In this document: in pieces, positions 7,371-16,013 of the stretch
Position numbering within the stretch: position 1 is the stretch's first letter
Layout of the letters: each line of letters begins with the position of its first letter
NCBI RefSeq assembly: GCF_014203855.1
Contig: NZ_JACHJV010000002.1
Coordinates: 496,001 to 560,000, forward strand
Source: Kitasatospora kifunensis
GTDB lineage: Bacteria > Actinomycetota > Actinomycetes > Streptomycetales > Streptomycetaceae
Length of the DNA stretch: 64,000 bases
Reading direction: 5' to 3'
Made by a program: the position numbers and the translations under genes
The notes under the pieces: generated by a model
What the model was told of the DNA's origin: nothing
The model's database searches: none
Seen by the model: only the letters and a program-made list of their open reading frames with translations

Positions 7371-10300
7371 CGGGGCCCGGACGGCCGTGGTGCACGAAGG
7401 CCGCCCAGAGTGCCGGCTCGGCCAGCTGCGGCTGGCCCGCCTGGCGCAGCAGTCCCGGGCTCAGTCCCGGGGGCGGGATGCGGTGTGGATCGAGCATCCA
7501 GCGCTGGGCCGCCTGCAGGGCGTCCGCCGGAGTCAGCCCGCGCACGGCCAGGTGGTGGTGGAAGACGGCCATCATCAGCGCCGACGCGGCGTCCCGGGTG
7601 GCCCAGCGCGAGCCCACCACGTCCGCGGCCCCGGCGGCGAGGAAGGCGGTGGCCAGGGTGAGCGCCTCGTCGTGGTCGCGGGTGCTCAGGTCCGTCTCGC
7701 AGGCACTGAGTACCACCAGTGGACCGGGCGCGGCCGGCTCGCTGGGCGCGGGCAGGGCCAGCAGTCGGGTCACCGTCAGCTGCCCGGTGTCCGGCCCGTC
7801 CGGCCCGTCCGGCCCGTCCGGCCCGTCCGGCTCCGCCGCCAGGTCGGCCAGGAACAGCGCCGAGACGGTCGGACGAACCCCGGCCGATCCGTGCGAGGCC
7901 ACGTGCAGCAGCGACGGCGGGCGCTGCGCCGCCCGGCCTGCGCCCGGCAGCAGGGCGAGCACCTCCTCCGGCGTGCCGACGGCCATCGGATTCTCCGTCA
8001 ACTCGTAGTACTCGCCGTAGAGTTCGGCGGACGGATAGCAGCCGTCGCGCAGCGCCAGCACCTCCTCCTCGGCCCAGGTCAGGTCCATCCGGGGATCGGC
8101 CAGCAGCACCGGGCGACTGGTCGGGGCGAGCCGCCGCCGAGCGGCCGACCGCAGGAACTCCCGGCCCGACGCGGCGTAGGAGAGCACCATGAGCTCGCAG
8201 GCGTAGCGGTGCTCGGCGCCCTCGGGCAGCCGGGCCGCGTGCCAGGGCACCACACCGAGGTTGCCGCACGGGACCAGCACCAGGCGCGGCAGCCCGTCGG
8301 GCCGGTCGCCTGGCCGCTCGGGTAGCTCGGCCAGCTTCTCCGCGATCCCCTGGAGCATCGGCCCGACCGCCGCCGGCCAGGCCCAGCCGCACAGCTCGGT
8401 GAGCGCCTGCTCCCAGCGCGCCTCGACCTCGTCCAACCGGCTGTCCGGGTCGTCCTCGCGGAGCCGGGAGCGTTCGGCGCAGACATCGAGGTAGGCGTCC
8501 AGCGGATCGCGGCCGGCCCGGCCGAGTTGCGGCAGCCCGAGCGCGCAGGGCTCGATGTCCGGGCCCAGGATGACGGCCAACCCGTGCTCGGCGGCACCGC
8601 CCGGCACCAGGTACACCAGGGCGTCGGCGTCCGCCGAGCGCAGCGCGGCCCTGAGCTCGGGCAGTGGCGGCGGCGCGAACGGCCCATTGCCCGCCCGGTA
8701 CCCGAGGGCGGCGAGCGCCTGGCGGCGCAGCCGACTGGGTATCGCGGCCTTCGGCGCGTCGGCGTGCTCGGCCGCCAGCCACTGGCGGGCCAGCTCCGGA
8801 TGGCCGGCGGCGGCCAGCCGTTCCGGTACCCGGGCCGATACGGCCGCCGCCTGGAGCACCATCGAGCGGCCCAACTCCAGCATGCTGACCGCGCGTTCGG
8901 CCCGCCCGTTGGCGCCGGACCACCAGGCACCCTGGAGCGCACGCGCCGCGCCGTCCCGGGCCTGCTGCAGGCGGTGCTCGGCATCGGACTCCAGCAGCAC
9001 GGCGGCGGCGGTGGCCTCCAGGGACTGGATCATCGCCTGCGCGGCCGGGGCCTGTTCGCCGGAGTGCGGGGCATCCCGGCGGCTGTGGAGCAGCGCGAGG
9101 TCCCAGAGCAGTGTGGCGTCCGTCCAACTGCTCTCGCCTCGGGCCGGATCGGGGCGGACCTGTTCCAACGCCTCGATGGCGCGGTGGAGATCAGCCGGGT
9201 CCGCGGTGAGGTCTGCGAGGAGCCCATGAGCCATCGCCTCGCCCGTCCGGCTCCACGACGTCCCCGGCAACGCGCCGCTCTGCTCGGGCCCGGGCGTCGC
9301 CAGCACCTCTCGCAGCTCTTCCGGATCGCGGTCGATCAGCGCCTGTAGGCCCGCGATCTGGATACGAAGGCTCCCCGATCCCAGGACGGACGCCAGGTAG
9401 GGGACCATCGACTGGGCCTGCTCGATCTCGGTGAGAAAGCGGACCGCGCGGCGGCCTGCCTCGGGGTCGTTGGTGATCCGCCAGAGCTCGCCGTTGAGCA
9501 CGCCGAGCATCATGGCGGCCGCCGCCTTGTCGTCATCCTTGGCGAGGGTGTCGCGGACCGCGACGATCGTGGCGATGCACTCCCGCAGAGCGTCGGCGTT
9601 CCCTTCGCGGGCATGACGGCGCCCGAGCAGGCCCGTCCTGAAGATGCCGGACAGGTCGGCCAGGGGATGGTCGGGATTGTTCAACGGCGACCCCTGGAGC
9701 TGTTCGACGGCCTTGGCGAGCTGCTCCTCGGCGGCTGCGGCGTCCTGCAGGCTCCCCGTCAGGGCGTGAGACCCACCGATCAGGGTCGACAGCATGGCAC
9801 CCAGCGGGGGGAGCCACCCGTTCGCCGATGACTGACGCTCCGCATCCTGCCGTACGGACTCAGCGGCCTCGTCGAGCTGTTGCGGGTCACCGGCCTGTTG
9901 TGCCTGTGCCAGCCGGGCCATGGCGTGGATCATGGTGGCGAACGGGGCGGCCTCGGGGCCTGCCGAACCCCGGGCGGACGCCGCGAGCTCGGCGAGGGCG
10001 GTCAGCTGGTCGGCCGTCATGTCTCCCTGCAGAGCCGGGGCCAGCAGGTCCAGCAGCGTGGCTTCGGGCTCCTGCTGGTCGGTCACCGTGACCGGCGGAT
10101 CGGCCGGGCCGGAAGCTGCCCCGCCGGTTGGCGCCTTCTGGAACGGACCGGTGCTCAGCAGCGTCCGCAGCTGCTCCGCGACGGGGAATCCTGGCGGTAG
10201 CAGGTCGAACATCGTCTTCAGTTGGGCGGCCATCTGGTCGGTCTCGGTCGGCGCTGTGCGCAGCGCGAGGGACATCACGCCGAGCTGCCGGCGCAGCTGT

Positions 10301-10860
10301 GGCGGCAGCGGAGCCTCGTCGAGTTCGGCGAGCAGATCCCTGAGTTCGTTGTGCGTCGGGCTGTCGGGACTCATGACCGTGGCGTACTTCCGGCCCCACT
10401 CGGCCATGCCTGCGAAGTCGCTCACCGCCTCGCGCGGGTCGCCGTGGGGCAGCGGAATCAGCAGGCTGTACAGGTACAGGGCGGCCCGCTGCCGGTCCCA
10501 GCGGGCCAAAGTGGTGCCGCCGGCCCGCGCGGCACGCAGCAGTTGCAGGGCACGCGACCGGTCCCCGGCCGTACCGGGGCGCTGCTGCTGTCGGATGGCC
10601 AGCAGCCCGCCGAGCCGGGCCGCCAGCACCGGCCAGAGCGCCTCGTCCTGGTCCAGCAGGCCTACCAGTTGGTCGAGTTCGGCGATCAGCTGGTCCTCGG
10701 CCGCCGGGTCGGACAGCTGGAGCCGGAACGGCCCGCTGGGGTCCGGCAGCAGGACGGGCTCCGCCCGCCCCGCTGCCGCCTCCGCCCAGGCCCGAACCCC
10801 TCGAAGTCCTCCGTCATCCGTGAACAACCCGTCTGAAGAAGGATCTTGACTGTACGTCAT
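7354..10860 (-). CDS. CHAT-domain (caspase-like) protein with long helical N-terminal region
   Basis: 1168 residues from ATG 10860 (GGAG six bases upstream; in-frame starts at 10872 and 10890 are less well placed). Residues 1 to about 850 are Ala/Leu-rich and helical, TPR-like in character. The C-terminus is a CHAT peptidase domain: LLHVASHG (catalytic His about 990) and LSACETD (catalytic Cys about 1054), followed by GSRWATRDAASALMM as in other CHAT proteins. Both catalytic residues are present, so protease activity is plausible. A run of PDG repeats (about 1011-1024), encoded by 9-nt tandem repeats, interrupts the loop between His and Cys. It is the first gene of the operon with the ubiquitin-like and E2-like genes. 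Substrate and trigger are unknown. Confidence 0.9.
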   Translation of the reverse strand: MTYSQDPSSDGLFTDDGGLRGVRAWAEAAAGRAEPVLLPDPSGPFRLQLSDPAAEDQLIAELDQLVGLLDQDEALWPVLAARLGGLLAIRQQQRPGTAGDRSRALQLLRAARAGGTTLARWDRQRAALYLYSLLIPLPHGDPREAVSDFAGMAEWGRKYATVMSPDSPTHNELRDLLAELDEAPLPPQLRRQLGVMSLALRTAPTETDQMAAQLKTMFDLLPPGFPVAEQLRTLLSTGPFQKAPTGGAASGPADPPVTVTDQQEPEATLLDLLAPALQGDMTADQLTALAELAASARGSAGPEAAPFATMIHAMARLAQAQQAGDPQQLDEAAESVRQDAERQSSANGWLPPLGAMLSTLIGGSHALTGSLQDAAAAEEQLAKAVEQLQGSPLNNPDHPLADLSGIFRTGLLGRRHAREGNADALRECIATIVAVRDTLAKDDDKAAAAMMLGVLNGELWRITNDPEAGRRAVRFLTEIEQAQSMVPYLASVLGSGSLRIQIAGLQALIDRDPEELREVLATPGPEQSGALPGTSWSRTGEAMAHGLLADLTADPADLHRAIEALEQVRPDPARGESSWTDATLLWDLALLHSRRDAPHSGEQAPAAQAMIQSLEATAAAVLLESDAEHRLQQARDGAARALQGAWWSGANGRAERAVSMLELGRSMVLQAAAVSARVPERLAAAGHPELARQWLAAEHADAPKAAIPSRLRRQALAALGYRAGNGPFAPPPLPELRAALRSADADALVYLVPGGAAEHGLAVILGPDIEPCALGLPQLGRAGRDPLDAYLDVCAERSRLREDDPDSRLDEVEARWEQALTELCGWAWPAAVGPMLQGIAEKLAELPERPGDRPDGLPRLVLVPCGNLGVVPWHAARLPEGAEHRYACELMVLSYAASGREFLRSAARRRLAPTSRPVLLADPRMDLTWAEEEVLALRDGCYPSAELYGEYYELTENPMAVGTPEEVLALLPGAGRAAQRPPSLLHVASHGSAGVRPTVSALFLADLAAEPDGPDGPDGPDGPDTGQLTVTRLLALPAPSEPAAPGPLVVLSACETDLSTRDHDEALTLATAFLAAGAADVVGSRWATRDAASALMMAVFHHHLAVRGLTPADALQAAQRWMLDPHRIPPPGLSPGLLRQAGQPQLAEPALWAAFVHHGRPGPGAGGE
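7789..7831 (-). repeat. 9-nt tandem repeat in the CHAT domain
   Basis: On the plus strand GTCCGGCCC is repeated exactly four times (7789-7824) plus a partial copy. On the coding strand it encodes a PDG series in the CHAT domain between the catalytic His and Cys. The 9-nt unit allows in-frame length variation. Confidence 0.95.
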
Positions 10861-11251
10861 ACAGAACTCCATAGGTTGGAGCAGCGCCAACGGATCACAT
10901 CATGCCCCCGCTCGCCGCTCCACCGGGCGTGCTCGGCATGCTCAACCGGATAACAACCAGGACTCGACCCGGAACCGGCTGCTCCGGGGGAGTGAATCGA
11001 CTTCCGGGTACGGCGTGCTGCCGTGCAGATCTGACGGCCTGGCGGCCGGGTACAAGCCTGGGGAGGTCTGGCACGACCTCAGCCGATAACGCCCCCGACA
11101 GGTCGGGGGCGCCCGGCGGACAGGAGGCGTTCGCCGTAACAGGCGACACTCGGGAGCGTCACGACGCCGGACCCGGTGGATCCACTGCGCACGCGGATCC
11201 GCCGTCAGCCGGTCCGACCGCCCCCGCCCGGACGGGCAACAGAGGAGAACG
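10861..11251. promoter_or_regulatory. Divergent intergenic region with two inverted repeats
   Basis: 391 nt separating the CHAT operon (minus) from the glycosidase gene (plus). It holds a perfect palindrome GCCCCCGAC-AG-GTCGGGGGC at 11091-11110 and an inverted repeat GAGGTC-TGGCAC-GACCTC at 11063-11080. Both are candidate operators or, for the first, a hairpin in the glycosidase leader. No gene is supported here. Confidence 0.5.
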
Positions 11252-12883
11252 ATGTCCATACGTCTGTCGCGGAGCCAGGGTGCATTCGTCGGCCTGCTGG
11301 CGCTGCTCGCGCCCCTGGGTATCGGTGCGGCGCCGTACCGCGCCGCCGGCCACCAGGGGCTGCCGCTGGGTTCCGGCGACCTCCCGGAGACCCGCACCGT
11401 CCAGCAGGTCGCCCCGGGGGTGAGCCTCACCACGATCGTGCGGGGCAGGGTCTTGGCCGCCGACCACTGGACCGTTGACGTGGCGGTGCCCACCGGCGTG
11501 GTGCCTCCCACCCTGGACCCCGACACCCCGCAGTCGGTGCTGGGCAGCCGGGCCAACGCCGAGGCGATCGCCGCCAGGCTGACCGCCGCCGGGTACGCCC
11601 CGACGGTCAGCGAGCAGGACAGCCCGGCCTTCCAGGGCTTCGGCGGTGGACCGCAGGGCTACGTGGTGCGCGTGGGTGCCTTCGCCGACCAACCCTCGGC
11701 CACCGCGCTGGCGGGCACGCTCGCGGCGCTCGGCTACACGACCTCCACGGTCTACACCGGTATGGACAACACCCAGACCGACGGTCCCTGGGTGCTGCAC
11801 GAGCTGGTCATCGACCCGCACGAGTTCAAGGGCTCCGTCGAGGAGTCCCACGGCGCCACCATGACCGGTCGCCGCACCACCACCCAACTGGCCACCGCGG
11901 CCGGCGCGCTGGCGGCCGTGAACGGCGGCTTCTTCGTGATCAACCCGGCGGACGGCACGCCTGGCGAGTCGGCGGGCATGGTGGTGGAGAACGGCAAGGT
12001 GCTGCGCGAGAGCACCGACGGCCGGATCACGGCCATCCTGCGTGACGGCGGAAGGAACGTGCAGTTCGCCAAGCTGACCACGCACCTGACGGTCTCGGTC
12101 GGTGGTACCCGGCACGCCATCCAGGGCCTGAACCGGCCCGCCGGACTGATCCGGGACTGCGGTCACCCCGGTGACCGGCCCACCAGCCGGCCGCTGATGG
12201 ATGTCACCTGCACCAACCCGAACGAGTCCGTCATGCTCACCCCCGAGTTCGGTGCCGCCCCGCCGGCCGGGCCGGGCGAGCAGGCGGTCGTCGACGCGAA
12301 CGGCCAGGTGCTCTCGATCGGTCCCCGCGACGGCGCGGCGGTGCCGCCCGGTGCCTCGGTGCTGCAGTCCATCGGCACCGAGGCGGGCTGGCTCTCCAGC
12401 ACCGTGAAGGTCGGCCAGCAGGTCGCCCTGCACACCAAGGTGACGGACGAGCACGGCAGCCCGGTCATCTTCGGCCCGCACGACTCGGTGATCAACGGCG
12501 GCCCGCAGCTGCTGGGCAATGGCCACGAGTCCATCGATCCGGTCGCCGACGGCGTGGCGCACCCGGGCGACCCGTCGTACTTCTACGGCTGGGGCATCCG
12601 CCGCAACCCGCGCACCGTGATCGGCAAGGACCGGCAGGGCCGCGTCGTGCTGCTGGAGGCCGACGGCCGCGAGCCCGGCTACAGCCAGGGCCTGACCCTG
12701 GAGGAGGAGGCCAAGACCCTCAGGTCGCTCGGCGTGGTCGCGGCCATGAACCTCGACGGCGGCGGCTCCTCGGCGATGTACGTCGCAGGCGGCCTGGTCA
12801 GCAGGCCCTCCGACGCCACCGGCGAGCGGCCGGTGGGCGACGCCGTCGTGGTCGTCCCCGCCACCCCGGCCGAGCGCAGGTGA
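11252..12883 (+). CDS. Secreted phosphodiester glycosidase (NAGPA-type) with SPOR-like insert
   Basis: 543 residues; ATG 11252 follows an AGAGGAGAACG ribosome site. The N-terminus is an export signal (basic start, hydrophobic run, Ala-rich cleavage area near 27). Residues about 95-170 look like a SPOR/sporulation-related repeat: two AIAARLTAAGY and ALAGTLAALGY helices with RVGAF between them. Residues about 200-540 match the phosphodiester N-acetylglucosaminidase family, with AVNGGFF near 230 and LDGGGSSAMY near 500. It probably acts outside the cell on sugar phosphodiesters of wall polymers or teichoic-type material; the SPOR-like part would bind peptidoglycan (inference). It is transcribed alone, divergent from the CHAT operon. 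Confidence 0.85.
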   Translation: MSIRLSRSQGAFVGLLALLAPLGIGAAPYRAAGHQGLPLGSGDLPETRTVQQVAPGVSLTTIVRGRVLAADHWTVDVAVPTGVVPPTLDPDTPQSVLGSRANAEAIAARLTAAGYAPTVSEQDSPAFQGFGGGPQGYVVRVGAFADQPSATALAGTLAALGYTTSTVYTGMDNTQTDGPWVLHELVIDPHEFKGSVEESHGATMTGRRTTTQLATAAGALAAVNGGFFVINPADGTPGESAGMVVENGKVLRESTDGRITAILRDGGRNVQFAKLTTHLTVSVGGTRHAIQGLNRPAGLIRDCGHPGDRPTSRPLMDVTCTNPNESVMLTPEFGAAPPAGPGEQAVVDANGQVLSIGPRDGAAVPPGASVLQSIGTEAGWLSSTVKVGQQVALHTKVTDEHGSPVIFGPHDSVINGGPQLLGNGHESIDPVADGVAHPGDPSYFYGWGIRRNPRTVIGKDRQGRVVLLEADGREPGYSQGLTLEEEAKTLRSLGVVAAMNLDGGGSSAMYVAGGLVSRPSDATGERPVGDAVVVVPATPAERR

Positions 12884-12914
12884 TGCGAGGACCCGGCGAC
12901 GCGGCGACGGTGCG

Positions 12915-12955
12915 CCCCGCGGCCTACGGCAACCTGGCTTGCCGTGTCCGCGGGG
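12915..12955. terminator. Two-tier hairpin between convergent genes
   Basis: Outer stem CCCCGCGG/CCGCGGGG (12915-12922 with 12948-12955) and inner stem ACGGCAA/TTGCCGT (12926-12932 with 12939-12945). It lies between the glycosidase stop and the potC stop and overlaps the last codons of potC. Likely a bidirectional terminator. Confidence 0.7.
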
Positions 12956-13757
12956 CCGGGTCCCGCTCCTCGCTCATCCGGTGGGCCAGGTAGACCGGTA
13001 GCGCGGAGAGCAGGATGAGCGCGGAGGCGACCACGTCCACCACCGGCCCCTGGTTCGGCCGGGCCAGGTTGGCGAAGATCCACAGCGGCAGGGTCTGGGT
13101 GCCGGGGCCCGCGGTGAAGGTCGTCACCACGATCTCGTCGAAGGAGAGTGCGAAGGCCAGCAGCGCGCCGGCGAAGAGCGCGCCGCGCACCGCCGGGAGC
13201 GTCACGTACCAGAACGTCTGGAAGGTGTGCGCCCCCAGGTCCGCCGACGCGTCCTCGCTGCTCGTCGGCAGCCGCCGCAGCCGCGCCGAGACGTTGTTGA
13301 AGACCACGACGATGCAGAAGGTGGCATGGCCGACGACGACGGTGAACAGGCCGAAGCCGATCCCCAGCGGCGTCAGCACGGTGCGGAACGCGGCGTTGAG
13401 GGCGATGCCGGTGACGATGCCCGGCAGCGCGATCGGCAGGATCAGCAGGAACGACACGGTCTGGCGCCCGAAGAAGCGGTGGCGTGTGGCCGCGAACGCG
13501 GCCATGGTGCCGAGCACCAGTGCCACCGCCGTGGCGCCCAGCCCGGCCCGCACCGAGGTCCACAGCGCGTCCCGCACGCCCGCCTCCTGCCACGCCGCCG
13601 ACCACCAACGCAGGGTCAGGCCGGTGGGCGGCCAGGCGAAGGAGCGCGAGGCGTTGAACGAGTTGACCAGCACGACCAGCAGCGGCAGGTAGAGCACGGC
13701 CAGGCCGGCTGCCGTGGCCAGGCGCAGGGCGGCGCGGGCACCGCGGGAAAGATGCAC
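12924..13757 (-). CDS. potC: Spermidine/putrescine-type ABC permease, PotC-like
   Basis: 277 residues with about six membrane segments. The inner-membrane component signature appears in the loop around SSEDASADLGAHTFQTFWYV (the EAA loop that contacts the ATPase). It is the second permease of a four-gene importer read on the minus strand in the order potA, potD, potB, potC. Substrate class is inferred from similarity to PotC and from the binding protein two genes upstream; polyamines or related small organics are possible. The stop lies inside a hairpin terminator shared with the convergent glycosidase gene. A run of 8-nt repeats lies between it and potB. Confidence 0.9.
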   Translation of the reverse strand: MHLSRGARAALRLATAAGLAVLYLPLLVVLVNSFNASRSFAWPPTGLTLRWWSAAWQEAGVRDALWTSVRAGLGATAVALVLGTMAAFAATRHRFFGRQTVSFLLILPIALPGIVTGIALNAAFRTVLTPLGIGFGLFTVVVGHATFCIVVVFNNVSARLRRLPTSSEDASADLGAHTFQTFWYVTLPAVRGALFAGALLAFALSFDEIVVTTFTAGPGTQTLPLWIFANLARPNQGPVVDVVASALILLSALPVYLAHRMSEERDPAPRTRQARLP

Positions 13758-13810
13758 TGTCTTCGCCTCCTGGTCCTCACTACAGGTCTTCCGGTCCCAC
13801 CGGTTTTTCA

Positions 13811-13850
13811 GCCCTACGGCCCTACAGCCCTACAGCCCTACGGCCCTACA
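13811..13850 (-). repeat. Five 8-nt tandem units at the potB stop codon
   Basis: Units GCCCTAC(G/A) from 13811 to 13850. The potB stop (13846-13848) lies inside the last unit. On the coding strand each unit carries TAG, and because units are 8 nt the TAG falls in all three frames. Confidence 0.95.
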
Positions 13851-14697
13851 GGCTCTCCAGCGCGCCGGTGCGTCGCACCGCCAGCAGGTAGCCGACGACC
13901 AGCAGCACCGGGACGCAGGAGACGGCTGCCGCCAGCGGCAGGTTGAGGGTCACGTTGTCGGCGATCACGTTTCCGATCATCTGTGTGGTGCCGCCGACGA
14001 TCTGCACCGTCAGGTAGTCGCCCAGGCTGAGCGAGAAGGTGAACACCGAACCAGCGAGCAGCGCCGGTTTGACGATCGGCAGCACGACCGTGCGCAACGT
14101 CGCCCACGGTCGTGCACCGAGGTCGGCGGAGGCCTCCAGGTAGCTGGCCGGCAGTTGCGCCAGTGCCGCGTAGAGCGGCAGCAGCATGTAGGGCAGCCAC
14201 AGGTACGCCAGCGTGACGACCACGGCCGGCACCCCGAAGCCGGGAGTGCCGCCCAGCCAGTCCAGCACTCCGCCGTGGCTGAGCAGTACCCACCAGGCGT
14301 ACACCTTGACCAGGTAGCCCGCCCACAGTGGCGTGGTGACGGCGACCAGCAGCAGTCTGCGGGTGGCCGAGCGGGCGACCCGGGCCAGGTAGAAGGCCAT
14401 CGGCAGCGCCAGCACGGCGTCGAGCACGGTGACGCCGACCGCGATGGCGAGTGTGCGCAGCGCCACCGCCCGGTAGAGCGGATCGCTCACCAGTTGGGTG
14501 AAGTTGGCGGTGTTCCAGACGTATTCGATGTTCGAGGTGAAATCGTTGGTGGTCCAGAACGCCGACAGCAGCAGCACCGTCAGCGAGCCGAGGTAGGCCA
14601 GGGTCAGCCACGCCATCGGTGCGCACAGCAGCGCGGCCAGCCGCAGGCCGGGGCGTCGGTGGAGCGCTCCGGCCAGCCTGCGCACGGGGGAGGGCAT
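13846..14697 (-). CDS. potB: Spermidine/putrescine-type ABC permease, PotB-like
   Basis: 283 residues from ATG 14697, which overlaps the potD stop as ATGA, so translation is coupled. The frame is open further upstream but that part only shadows potD. The protein has about six membrane segments and the EAA-type loop ASYLEASADLGARPWATL, typical of PotB partners of PotC. It forms the importer channel with PotC, driven by PotA and fed by PotD. Its stop lies inside an 8-nt tandem repeat that continues into the gap before potC. Confidence 0.92.
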   Translation of the reverse strand: MPSPVRRLAGALHRRPGLRLAALLCAPMAWLTLAYLGSLTVLLLSAFWTTNDFTSNIEYVWNTANFTQLVSDPLYRAVALRTLAIAVGVTVLDAVLALPMAFYLARVARSATRRLLLVAVTTPLWAGYLVKVYAWWVLLSHGGVLDWLGGTPGFGVPAVVVTLAYLWLPYMLLPLYAALAQLPASYLEASADLGARPWATLRTVVLPIVKPALLAGSVFTFSLSLGDYLTVQIVGGTTQMIGNVIADNVTLNLPLAAAVSCVPVLLVVGYLLAVRRTGALESL

Positions 14698-15896
14698 CAG
14701 CTCTTGATCTCGTTCCAGGCGGTCACCCACTGGGCGTAGTCCGTGCAGTCGTCCTTGCCGCTGCCGTCGACGCAGCTCCTGGTGGGGGTGTTCCAGTAGT
14801 AGACGTTGCGCCACCAGGACTCGTCGGCGGCGTGGTAGTCGGTGCAGAAGTTCGGGTTGTCCTTGATGGACGAGCAGGCCTGGGAGTTGGCGGGCGCCTC
14901 CCCGAAGTACTCGGCGACCTGGGCGTTGACGGACGGCGAGACGATGTAGTTCATCCACTCGTAGGCGCAGTTGGGGTGCTGCGCGTGGGCGGAGACCATC
15001 CAGGTGTCGGACCAGCCGGTGGCGCCCTCAGCGGGCAGGATCGCGGCGGTCTTCACCTTGCCGTCGGCGGCGACCGCCTGCTGGATCACCTCCCAGGTGG
15101 TGCCGAGCCAGTAGTCGCCCGAGTCGAAGGAGGCCTGCGCCTTGGTGTAGTCGTTCCAGTAGGAGGAGATGCTCTTCTTCTGGGTCTTGAGCAGCGCCAC
15201 GGCCTGGGCGAGTTGGGCGGGGGTGAGCGCGTAGGGGTTGCGGATGCCCAGCGCGGGCTGGGTCTTCATCAGGTAGAGGGCGGCGTCGGCGAGGTAGATC
15301 GGGTCGTCGTAGGCGGTGAGGTGGCCCGCGTAGGGGGAGTGGGTGTCGAAGACCGCGCTCCAACTGGTCGGTGCGGGGGAGACCTTGTCCGTGTTGTACA
15401 TCAGGAGGTTGGCCCCGCGCCCGTGCGGGATGCCGTAGGCCACGCCGTCCACGGAGTTCCACGGCTGCATCTTGAGACTCGGGTAGATGGTGGCGTAGTT
15501 CGGTACCAGGCCGGTGTTGACGGGAGCCGCGTCACCGCCGGCGATCAGTCGCAGTGTCGCGTCGCCCGAGGCGGAGACCGTGTCGTACTGGCCGGTCTTC
15601 ATCAGCGCGACCATCTCGTCGGAGGTGCCCGCGACCTTGACGTTGACCTTGCAGCCGGTCTGCTGGGTGAACGGGGTGACCCAGTCGACGCTCTTGTTGT
15701 CCTGACCGTACTCGACGTAGCCGGCCCAGGCGACGATGTTGACGGTGCCCTCGCCCTGGCCCAGGGTCTGCTGCATCTGGATCTTCGGCGGACTGAACCC
15801 CTGTGCCGTGGAACCCTGGTGCGCCGACGACGAGCAGGCCGCCGTCAGCAGTAGGGCCGCGGTGGCGAGCGCGGCCAGGGGACGGAAGACGCGCAT
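14697..15896 (-). CDS. potD: Extracellular polyamine-type solute-binding lipoprotein, PotD-like
   Basis: 399 residues. The N-terminus is a lipoprotein signal ending in LLTAAC (Cys21 lipidated). The mature part has the PotD pattern: a first lobe starting VNIVAWAGYVEYG, the segment YDTVSASGDATLRLIAGGD, and the later NLLMYNTDKV. It delivers substrate to PotB and PotC. The C-terminal region holds extra Cys residues that could form disulfides, more than in classical PotD. It follows potA after a 117-nt gap containing 13-nt repeats. The substrate could be spermidine, putrescine or another cationic compound. Confidence 0.9.
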   Translation of the reverse strand: MRVFRPLAALATAALLLTAACSSSAHQGSTAQGFSPPKIQMQQTLGQGEGTVNIVAWAGYVEYGQDNKSVDWVTPFTQQTGCKVNVKVAGTSDEMVALMKTGQYDTVSASGDATLRLIAGGDAAPVNTGLVPNYATIYPSLKMQPWNSVDGVAYGIPHGRGANLLMYNTDKVSPAPTSWSAVFDTHSPYAGHLTAYDDPIYLADAALYLMKTQPALGIRNPYALTPAQLAQAVALLKTQKKSISSYWNDYTKAQASFDSGDYWLGTTWEVIQQAVAADGKVKTAAILPAEGATGWSDTWMVSAHAQHPNCAYEWMNYIVSPSVNAQVAEYFGEAPANSQACSSIKDNPNFCTDYHAADESWWRNVYYWNTPTRSCVDGSGKDDCTDYAQWVTAWNEIKS

Positions 15897-15920
15897 GTGG
15901 TGCCTCTCCTCGGATCTTCG

Positions 15921-15967
15921 GTTGGCTTCGTGGGTTGGCTTCGTGGCAGATTCGGGTGGCTTCGTGG
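15921..15967. repeat. 13-nt repeats between potA and potD
   Basis: GTTGGCTTCGTGG at 15921-15933 and 15934-15946, and GGTGGCTTCGTGG at 15955-15967 after an 8-nt spacer. They lie about 45-90 nt downstream of the potA stop, in the leader of potD. Confidence 0.9.
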
Positions 15968-16013
15968 CTGGTTCGCGGCAGAACGGGACGTGGGCGGGGG
16001 AGTGGGACGTTGC

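Noticed and set aside
7286..9127. Long minus-strand frame of about 610 codons inside the CHAT gene
   Set aside because: Arg/Gly/Pro-rich shadow of the CHAT frame with no recognisable domain.
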